NCBI GenBank assembly: GCA_016935665.1
Contig: JAFGQN010000051.1
Location: 1-64,000, forward strand
From: Deltaproteobacteria bacterium
GTDB lineage: Bacteria; Myxococcota_A; Polyangia; JAAYKL01
Direction: 5' to 3'
DNA: 64,000 nucleotides
Under the pieces are notes generated by a model that was not told where the DNA came from, did no database searches, and saw only the letters and a program-made list of their open reading frames with translations. The translations under genes and the position numbers were made by a program. Of this stretch, positions 57,896 through 64,000 are shown one piece after another. Within the stretch, counting starts at the first letter, position 1. Every line of letters begins with the position of its first letter.

Positions 57896-58255
57896 ATGAA
57901 AGCGAAAAAAAATGTTATTCTGTTTGTGGCTGCGGCGGCATTGAGTCTGTTGCTGATGCCAAACGTTTCTGAGGCGAGCTACACAGGCTATGTCTGCAGT
58001 GCACCGTACTTTGCGATTGGCGACTATATCTATTTAGCGGTGTATTCACAGCCAAACTGCGGGGGCACTTATCAGGGAACCGCTTATGCGTATGGCGAAG
58101 ATGCGACGGCGGGGGACTCATCAATGTACTTCCCCCACGAGATGCTCGCCGCCCTTTATCAGAATTTACTGATTGCGGCACAGGACGACATTCAGGTCAC
58201 CTGTTATACGTCTGGCTCATCAACCCAGACGTACAACGTCTATTTCAAGCCGTAG
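57896..58255 (+). CDS. Small secreted protein
   Basis: A 119-aa exported protein with a clear signal peptide (basic start, LFVAAAALSLLLMP, cut near SEA-S at about 27). GGGAGG lies seven to eight bases before the ATG. The mature part is rich in Tyr, Ser and Gly and has three Cys (YVCSAPYF, PNCGGTY, QVTCYTSG). No family is recognised. It appears to be transcribed alone. A periplasmic or surface role is likely. Confidence 0.75.
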   Translation: MKAKKNVILFVAAAALSLLLMPNVSEASYTGYVCSAPYFAIGDYIYLAVYSQPNCGGTYQGTAYAYGEDATAGDSSMYFPHEMLAALYQNLLIAAQDDIQVTCYTSGSSTQTYNVYFKP

Positions 58256-58319
58256 CGTTTACCTTTGGCAGCGTACCGATTTGACCGGTTTGTTTTCGCG
58301 ATAGATTAAATCGGTGCCG

Positions 58320-58620
58320 ATGAGCAGTCCCAGCCGTTCATTAAAAGAGAGCGCTTCGCTGAAGTGCTGTCAGTCAATGCATCAATTGAGGCGGCGTCAC
58401 CCGGTTGTTTTGGGGCTCGGATTGGAAGCCGTCGCCACGAGGGCGCGCAGAGACGGGTATTCCATTTCGAAACAATGAACCATACTGCAGCGCTTTTGGG
58501 GCGGATAGCACACCGTTTCACCAACAACACATTCAAGAAAATGACAAGATTGCAGCGTCGATCAGTGAACAGGAAGCGGGCGTACTCCAGGTCACCGCGG
58601 TTATGGAATAGTCAGCCCTG
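58320..58620 (+). pseudogene. Chemoreceptor (MCP) signalling-domain remnant
   Basis: One + frame reads RFAEVLSVNASIEAA, matching the hairpin-tip helix of methyl-accepting proteins (usually LLALNASIEAARAGE). After a frame change a second segment reads QENDKIAASISEQEAGVLQVTAVM, like the adaptation-helix region. The stretch between them is scrambled, and the receptor's sensor and membrane parts are missing. Inference from short matches. Confidence 0.4.
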
Positions 58621-58839
58621 AATTGTTTGTCATGTCTTCAGTAAAAGGCAGTAACGCATCATAGCCCTGACCTTCAGAAAGCTCACATAACAAATCCAAC
58701 GGTCCCAGTTCTGTCATGAGATTATTATGCCCGGTCCCTGTCAACGCGTGATGAGAAGGAAACAGAATACGACTTTTGGGCTGTCCACATAAAGATAGAT
58801 TCCCCACTTGTGTTTCTATGTTCATCCAATGAAATGGGA

Positions 58840-59172
58840 GTTCCCTGGGGTGTTATCAAGGCATATTTACTATAATAGTTTGGAAAAGCGAAGTTTGAAT
58901 CCGGCAGCAAAAAATTTGGAACCATTGCCGTGTATCTGTTGGCAGCCATTGGAATGCATGGATTGTATGATTTTATTGTTTTCAGTACCCGCGGCAATGA
59001 AAATTCGGTTGTGCACGTATTGATCTGGCTTAACGTACCGTTGGTCGTCGGGATGATTTTTGTGTCGCGGAAGCTGATACGCCGCCATGTGACGGCCGAT
59101 GCGATAATGATGGGAAAATCATTAAACGATACGTCTCTCAACAAAAACCAGGTCGCATCCGCCTCAGATTAA
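58840..59172 (+). pseudogene. PrsW-type membrane protease remnant
   Basis: One frame reads PWGVIKAYLL, then two adjacent stops, then FGKAKFESGSKK and the helix AAIGMHGLYDFIVF, in which HGLYDF matches a conserved PrsW/CAAX-type protease motif. A final membrane helix (VLIWLNVPLVVGMIFVS) and a charged tail follow. The N-terminal half with the Glu-Glu motif is absent. It is probably dead. Confidence 0.45.
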
Positions 59173-59330
59173 CCCCAGACGGGTCTCCAATCGAGGTTTC
59201 CGAAGGGTAAACCAAAGCCATTAAAACACCAATTTATAGACGGATTTAAATGTAATGTTTAAAAATGTCTGAATAATCCCTATGGACGAACATATTGAAT
59301 TGTCGCGCCAGCTTCATTGAAAGGATAGAT

Positions 59331-59590
59331 ATGACAGTCCGACCAATAGCAGGCGAAACATTTCTATCTGCGAAGGAATACCCGGTGATAACAGTTGTGG
59401 GACCACGGCAGTCAGGCATGACCACGCTGGTAAAGATGATTTTTCCAGAACATGTGTATATTAGTCTTGAGCAACTCGAGAATCGTCAACTCGCTGTGTC
59501 AGATCCAAAGACGTTTTTATAAACATATTCGGTACCCGCTATTCTCGACGAAATACAAAATGTCCGGAAACTTCTGTCCTGGATTTAAAA
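59331..59590 (+). pseudogene. AAA_14/DUF4143-type ATPase, truncated
   Basis: The start resembles the ATPases fused to DUF4143: PVITVVGPRQSGMTTLVK, where Walker A (normally GPRQSGKTTL) has Met for the essential Lys, then VYISLEQLENRQLAV. A stop follows at 59520-59522. In the same frame Walker B is still readable beyond it (PAILDEIQNVRKLLSW), then another stop. The rest of the gene, including DUF4143, is missing. An inactive Walker A plus stops mark a pseudogene. Confidence 0.65.
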
Positions 59591-59843
59591 ATATTCTGTC
59601 AAATAAGCGTTGAGACAACAATGTCGCTGGTCCCGTTTGTGTTCGATTTATTTTTTAATGAGCCGCGGTATCTGCCGGATGGTTCCTGTTGGCGTGGCGT
59701 TTTCAGGTACGCGATTAATGCCTTGATAATTCATTTAAAATACTGCAAAAAACGCAGCAGACAGAGTTGTTGTCGAAATGACGGTAATTATAACAGATTA
59801 CTTAATTTACATACTCAATCAGAAGCAGGAAGAAGCATATCGG

Positions 59844-60509
59844 ATGAAAGGAAAGCAACATAAACCAATCAGTAGTTTTTTTTGTTCCGATTCTTTAGGG
59901 CTGGCATATTTGCGTATTCACAAATCGGGATGCACCACGGTTGAATACTGGATGGCCAGAAACCACCCTGCCTACCAGAGGGAACAATCGTTTGCCATTC
60001 ATTCGCGCGGTGCCAATAAAACATATTTCGATAAGGTAACTGCAAAGGAACAGGCGTGTGAAGATTACCTTCGATTTACATTTGTGCGCCATCCCCTTCG
60101 ACGACTGGAATCCTGCTACCGCGACAAAATTGCACCCGGTACCACTCGAATTCCGCATATTTTTAAAAATCTGGAAAAATATGGCATTGAGCACGGAATG
60201 CCCTACCGTGAAGTGGTTCATAATCTGTTAAAAGTCAAAAATCCGGCCGAGCTGAACCCCCACATTGCTCCTCAATGGTATTTTTTATTCAGAAATAATC
60301 GGCTGCGTGTGGACTTAATCTGCAGGCTGGAACAGTTTCAGTTATATATGGATAAACTGCGTCAAATGACCCATTCGTCGATTGATCCGAACATAAGAAA
60401 CAGCACATCAAAAAAATCGGAACCGTTGACCCTGACTGACCGGGAAAAGCGCTCGCTGGCGTGTTTCTTTCGACCTGAATGTGAATTTCTTGGATATCGG
60501 ATAGAGTAA
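59844..60509 (+). CDS. Sulfotransferase family 2 protein
   Basis: A 221-aa PAPS-dependent sulfotransferase of the carbohydrate type. The 5'-phosphosulfate loop is IHKSGCTTVEYWM and the 3'-phosphate motif is FTFVRHPLRRLESCYRDK. The C-terminus ends normally (ECEFLGY). No membrane anchor is seen. Bacterial relatives sulfate surface glycans or lipids. An ATG with AGGAAG about eleven bases upstream was preferred over one 22 codons earlier. It is intact in a region of remnants, so it may be a recent arrival. Confidence 0.8.
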   Translation: MKGKQHKPISSFFCSDSLGLAYLRIHKSGCTTVEYWMARNHPAYQREQSFAIHSRGANKTYFDKVTAKEQACEDYLRFTFVRHPLRRLESCYRDKIAPGTTRIPHIFKNLEKYGIEHGMPYREVVHNLLKVKNPAELNPHIAPQWYFLFRNNRLRVDLICRLEQFQLYMDKLRQMTHSSIDPNIRNSTSKKSEPLTLTDREKRSLACFFRPECEFLGYRIE

Positions 60510-61523
60510 ATTCATTGCATCAGTCACACACGGTTTGCTGTTTTAAGAAAGACAATGGGGTCAAAGACAATGGTTATAGGGGTCAAGTGTTGTTGAACAG
60601 CTGGCAGATATGTTGAGTGAGATATTTCCCGAAACGGATGACTTTCAGGAATTTTTAAAAACGCCGCAATTGAGGTTGGCTCGGAAGGCCGGTGTACGCA
60701 ATGGTCCCACGGTGGTTCCGCTGGAATTGTCGAGTCATACAGTTGCGCGTACAACATCTGTATTGGCATATCGAATAGCCCCTGGTGCCGCCCAGTGTCC
60801 GGGGAGACAGTGGGAGAAGCAGCTGCATGCAAGTCATCGGCGACCACCTGCACGGAGTACGTTGGAATGGATTGCTAAAAAAATTTGAACAATGGCCACA
60901 CAGGAAGCGCCAACAATTCTTCCATTTGTTCGAAAGGAAGAAACAGTGGACATGGATGCTGTCGCTGTTTGCGCAGGTCTGGACAGAACCACCTTCCAAT
61001 GGAGGAAAAACGTCGTTTTTCGAAGATGGCTCCACAAAAACGCAGAACCAAACCTTATGTGAGAAAAAAAGCCGGACGCAGTGATGCAGGGGGTAGCCCC
61101 AAAGATTTCACTCCCGGTGGGTGCGCAGCGTCCCCCCCCGCGCAGCGACAACGCCCCAAATAACCAACGTACTTTCTCCTAAATCGTTTTTTTCAAAAAT
61201 CTTTTGGGCTTCCCCCGGAATCGCAAGACTGCGGAGCGCGCCACTGCACTCGCAAAAGAACGGTGTGTCAGTGCGGCAGTGGCAAGCGCTGCGGCGGTTT
61301 GCGGTAGTGGCGGTTTACATGAAATACACAACGGTGAATTTGCCACGGACAATAAATGATGGGACCAACGCATGACAATCACACATAGTAATTTTACCGT
61401 CCTGACAACGTCCCCTTCTTCCGCAACGTCCCCTTCTTCCGCTCCTATGGTCGCATGCGCCCTCCCCGGGACCGCGTAGCTCCAGCTGCGCCCAACAGTG
61501 ACAGGGCATAGCACTTCGTCGAT
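60510..61523. other. 1-kb stretch without an intact gene
   Basis: Near 60590-60700 the + strand reads VVEQLADMLSEIFPETDD, which might be an effector-associated-domain scrap, but it soon loses coherence. The rest has no recognisable reading on either strand. A 2x18-base tandem repeat lies inside (61406-61441). It is probably decayed DNA. Confidence 0.4.
61406..61441 (+). repeat. 2 x 18-bp tandem repeat
   Basis: CAACGTCCCCTTCTTCCG occurs twice with no gap. It lies in non-coding DNA and no function is apparent. Confidence 0.7.
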
Positions 61524-62069
61524 TCAACATCCAACGTGAATGACTACGTTGGTGAGTTTTTTTAATGCGTCATCTCGGGTGAGTTCGTCTAGGATGCGAC
61601 GGTTGAGGACGCTTTCCCAGTAGTTGGTTTGGAACAGGCCCTTTTCGTATACCGCTTTTATAATTCTGTTGACGCGGTAATAGATCCGCTCCGAATCGGA
61701 AGCGATCAGGTCGAGTACGTTTGGGTCTGTGGAGACAAAGTGAATCCAGTACACCAGGTCGATGCCTTCATCCACATTGGCGACAAAAAAGCGACCGTTG
61801 GGCACTGTAACAAACGTCTCGCCCGTTCTGAGCAGTTTCATATCGGCATTGTCATCTGCGCTGGGGGGCGCCACTGACTCGTCGGTTTTGAACTGCTGTT
61901 CCAACGTTTCATCGGTGGGAATCATTTTTGATTCAATGTTCACGATTTGGCGGGTGCTTTTGCAGTAACTGGAGGCATCGTCAAAATCCACGTACCTGAG
62001 CGGTGAACACGCTGCAAGAATGCTGAACAAAATGAGTGTTGTTTCAATTCCGTTTGCCGTATGGACCAT
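61524..62069 (-). CDS. Lipoprotein of unknown function
   Basis: A 181-aa predicted lipoprotein with lipobox LAAC (Cys21) and GAGCAGGA upstream of the ATG. The mature part is mixed alpha/beta (TFVTVPNGRFFVANVD, IYYRVNRIIKAVYEKG) with Cys residues near both ends. No family is recognised. It is an intact, apparently single gene in the decayed region. Confidence 0.65.
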   Translation of the reverse strand: MVHTANGIETTLILFSILAACSPLRYVDFDDASSYCKSTRQIVNIESKMIPTDETLEQQFKTDESVAPPSADDNADMKLLRTGETFVTVPNGRFFVANVDEGIDLVYWIHFVSTDPNVLDLIASDSERIYYRVNRIIKAVYEKGLFQTNYWESVLNRRILDELTRDDALKKLTNVVIHVGC

Positions 62070-62163
62070 GGTATCCTGCTCTAATCAGTCATAACTATTT
62101 GCACCTTGGCGCAAACTGTAATGCGGCTGTTTTGGGGGAAATAACTCTGGCGGAGACTATCGT

Positions 62164-62304
62164 ATGCAAATCGAACAACTTTCCAATAACAGCCGAATGA
62201 AAATTAAACCGCTTTGGGAAGAGCTTAATCGGGACCATGAGCTCTTGTCGACTCATTTTAAATCTCATTTTGCATCATTTACAGCTGCTATCGCTTTAAA
62301 TTGA
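62164..62304 (+). pseudogene. GNAT acetyltransferase N-terminal fragment
   Basis: A 46-codon frame with GGAG eight bases before its ATG reads KIKPLWEELNRDHELLS then HFKSHFASFT, the start of a GNAT-type N-acetyltransferase. It then stops, so the acetyl-CoA-binding half is missing. Its end overlaps the end of the convergent haem-type membrane gene. The short length makes the family call tentative. Confidence 0.4.
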
Positions 62305-62716
62305 ACAATTCAATCCGTTGTCTTCGTTTCCAAACATGCATAACCGGAAATACGAACAGAAGCAGTGTCAACTTGTCGTGGACTTCCACCAGAAGGTGGT
62401 GGAGTGCGGGGGAAAGACCACAGTCGACGCCCCAGGCGATGAGTCCAATCACAGCGGCGATGATGAAAATGGCGGTCAGTGTCAGCACCTGTTTGTGGTT
62501 GCCCATCCGCCTTCGCCAAAGCACACCCTTTATCCATTTTGAGTTGTTGAAAAAATGATACACAACAGCCCCCAAAAACAGGACAGATGCGATTTTGTGA
62601 CACCAGGACCAGAACGGATAGGACTGCCCAAAGACAACATGTGCCGGACCTTTGCCACCTTCCCCATGTGATAGTTGATTTGCAGCAAAAATCCGGCCTG
62701 TCGTTTTCTCAATCAT
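62288..62716 (-). CDS. Small haem-type membrane protein (DUF4405-like)
   Basis: A 142-aa integral membrane protein with about four helices. Histidines at helix ends (HVVFGQSYPFWSWCHK, VVYHFFNN, EVHDKLTLLLFVFPVMHVW) could ligate haem b, as in cytochrome b561/DUF4405-type proteins. The ATG used lies 17 bases after the preceding gene's stop; a longer frame would run through that gene. The partner and substrate are unknown. It is probably co-transcribed with the upstream exported protein. Confidence 0.6.
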   Translation of the reverse strand: MIEKTTGRIFAANQLSHGEGGKGPAHVVFGQSYPFWSWCHKIASVLFLGAVVYHFFNNSKWIKGVLWRRRMGNHKQVLTLTAIFIIAAVIGLIAWGVDCGLSPALHHLLVEVHDKLTLLLFVFPVMHVWKRRQRIELFNLKR

Positions 62717-62733
62717 AAAACACCCGGTCAATT

Positions 62734-63300
62734 TTAAAAGGATAGCGTCGCTCCCACCATGGCGCTTCGGGGAGTGCCTGTCACGCCAATCGCTGACAAT
62801 TGAAGTCGTTTCTCTGCCGAGGACGCGTAATGCTTCATATACGGATGTCGGTTTCCCACAACGGATTTGGCATTGATCATTCTGGCGCTGCCAATAATCA
62901 GCAATACCAAACCGGGGCATGCCAGCCCGGCACCAGCCAGCCCGACAAGTCCGCCCAGCATTTCGTATGCAGCCCCAGGGTACTGGTCATCCTCGATCGC
63001 CTGTTTTTTATTCATTTCTTCTCCTCGTTTGATTACAACGCCGCTCGTGATAAATACCGGAATCGAAAGAGCCAGCAACACACCCCCACCAATGGCCTGC
63101 CGACGGCCGCTTTTATATCTGCGCGAATACCTCTGGATATATAAGTCGTCGAAACAATCATCATATCCCTGTTCCACCAATACAGGTTCATCAGGCGAAG
63201 GGGGCAGCGTATCCTCAGCGCGAGCAGAAACGGTGACTGTAATTATGGCCAGCATTCCCAGTTTAATGACCAACGGTCGGTTTTGTGTAAAATGCATCAT
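62734..63300 (-). CDS. Exported protein with membrane segments
   Basis: A 188-aa protein with a signal peptide (LGMLAIITVTVSARA, cut near residue 27), then an acidic segment and two hydrophobic stretches (GGGVLLALSIPVFITSGVV and GLVGLAGAGLACPGLVLLI) with a basic C-terminal tail. This resembles the C-terminal half of the TPR-PEGA proteins in the window, but without TPR or PEGA. One of two adjacent ATGs starts it; the choice is arbitrary. The function is unknown. Confidence 0.6.
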   Translation of the reverse strand: MMHFTQNRPLVIKLGMLAIITVTVSARAEDTLPPSPDEPVLVEQGYDDCFDDLYIQRYSRRYKSGRRQAIGGGVLLALSIPVFITSGVVIKRGEEMNKKQAIEDDQYPGAAYEMLGGLVGLAGAGLACPGLVLLIIGSARMINAKSVVGNRHPYMKHYASSAEKRLQLSAIGVTGTPRSAMVGATLSF

Positions 63301-63444
63301 GACCGGATCGATAAGGCAATTATGAGACCAACCGCCCACCGATGCGAAATTCCGCAATTTTTTTTAGTCAGCCGTGAAAATCCGATACGTCAGTGAGAAT
63401 CGAATGTGCATCGGAGATACACGGGCAAAAGACATTGCATCCTT

Positions 63445-63720
63445 AACAGTGGCCAGCCTTGAGGGTGAGGGTGACGTTTGTTTCGGTGGTGAGGGTCAGG
63501 TTGGCGTCCAGAGTGAAATCCACGTGGCAGACGGTTTGCGTGATGGTATCAAGATCGATACCAGAGACGCTGGATCGGCGCCGGCCATAACCGATTCCAA
63601 ATCCACAATGGCGTATCCTCCCGATGAATCCACTCCCGGACCGCCGGTTTGGATGGCCTGGTAGTCGGCGTCCATAACCGTTTCGGTTGGGGCGCCTGAG
63701 GACTCGGTGGATTTTTATCG
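63445..63720 (-). pseudogene. Surface beta-protein fragment, frameshifted
   Basis: Two - strand frames carry coherent pieces: ETVMDADYQAIQTGG with GYAIVDLESVMAGADP, and after a frame change SGIDLDTITQTVCHVDFTL with TETNVTLTLKAGHC and a stop. Both ends are cut. It looks like the tail of a secreted beta-rich protein. Family unknown. Confidence 0.35.
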
Positions 63721-63809
63721 ATCGGCCTCCAGAGGAAATAATATGTGTATTGCCGTCGCCTGTTTAGCGTCGCGCTGCGATGGGCAATGGCATCGATGTG
63801 AAGGAAACA

Positions 63810-64000
63810 GCTTTTCGAGTGTGACGGAAATTCGCTGTGGGAACGCAATTGCGGTGTGCTGCTGAAACTATGCAACGCGGGAGATGTGCGTATCGCAATG
63901 AGGTGCGGTGTGCAAAAAATCACTCCCGGTGTAATGGAAATGGGCTGGTTCAATGCCATGCCGAGCCAGTGGATTCAGCATCCGCGGAAGGGTGGGAAGT
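63810..64000 (+). pseudogene. Cys-rich surface protein fragment at right edge
   Basis: One frame reads FECDGNSLWERNCG with KLCNAGD. A second frame takes over with RCAYRNEVRCAKNHSRCNGNGLVQC (Cys every 4-8 residues) and stays open to the edge. The C-x-G-N-x-L-x-x-C pattern recalls Cys-rich modules of myxobacterial lipoproteins. The frame change suggests decay. Confidence 0.35.

Noticed and set aside
60590-60890. Effector-associated (defence) domain remnant
   Set aside because: Only about 18 residues look helical and suggestive; no TIR, NACHT or protease partner is present.

Overview
The window looks like a chromosomal piece from an uncultured, Gram-negative, delta-proteobacterial type of organism, most likely in or near Myxococcota. 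The basis is gene content, not a database search. It carries many lipoproteins with Ser/Asp/Thr-rich linkers, RCC1-like and parallel beta-helix surface proteins, TPR plus PEGA proteins, an AgmX/PglI-type protein, an FHA-GAF sigma-54 activator and hybrid histidine kinases. No rRNA, tRNA or CRISPR array was seen.

Layout. 0-8 kb: a surface-protein zone with two broken genes at the left (an edge-truncated exported protein and a vWA lipoprotein that lost its metal-binding half), a 69-aa Cys-rich protein behind a near-perfect sigma-54 promoter, a beta-helix lipoprotein, an RCC1-repeat lipoprotein and a TPR-PEGA membrane protein. 8-10 kb: a rubredoxin, ferritin, flavodiiron protein operon for oxygen, NO and iron stress. 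10-15.5 kb: an outer-membrane type protein, an FHA-GAF-AAA+ sigma-54 activator and two lipoproteins. 15.5-25.5 kb: a compact haem operon (HemX/CcsA-like protein, hemA, hemC, hemD, hemB, hemL, hemE, hemN, hemY) that takes glutamyl-tRNA to protoporphyrin IX. It pairs an oxygen-independent coproporphyrinogen oxidase with an FAD-type protoporphyrinogen oxidase. 25.5-28.7 kb: a membrane thioredoxin, a REP-like palindromic element, a family 61 glycosyltransferase and a hexapeptide acetyltransferase. 28.8-38.9 kb: two hybrid kinases, an SLC13-type transporter, an AgmX/PglI-domain protein, a dicarboxylate/glutamate symporter, a PLP-homeostasis protein and Maf. 39.4-45 kb: a zinc-ribbon/TPR membrane protein, a rhomboid protease, a small lipoprotein and a one-chain PilZ-TM-PEGA protein. 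45-53 kb: mfd, an ovothiol pair (ovoA and a PLP lyase, probably ovoB) and a propeller-like lipoprotein.

53.1-64 kb is a decayed accessory region. Fragments and frameshifted remnants (GH10 xylanase, formylglycine-generating-enzyme fold, TPR-PEGA, FG-GAP/VCBS, chemoreceptor, PrsW protease, AAA_14 ATPase, GNAT acetyltransferase, Cys-rich surface protein) lie between intact genes: a TauE/SafE transporter, a GH43 lipoprotein, a small secreted protein, a sulfotransferase, a lipoprotein, a small haem-type membrane protein and an exported membrane protein. One block at about 57.2-57.7 kb has an unusual protein-like ORF on each strand and may be foreign.

How the genes fit together: the redox operon, the dual-mode haem pathway, the thioredoxin and ovothiol synthesis describe a cell that meets varying oxygen. 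The lipoproteins, PEGA/TPR proteins, kinases and c-di-GMP receptor describe a complex, regulated surface. The best candidates for something undescribed are the PilZ-TM-PEGA protein and its neighbours, the sigma-54 controlled Cys-rich small protein, and the 57 kb block. No clearly new multi-gene defence or metabolic system was found.
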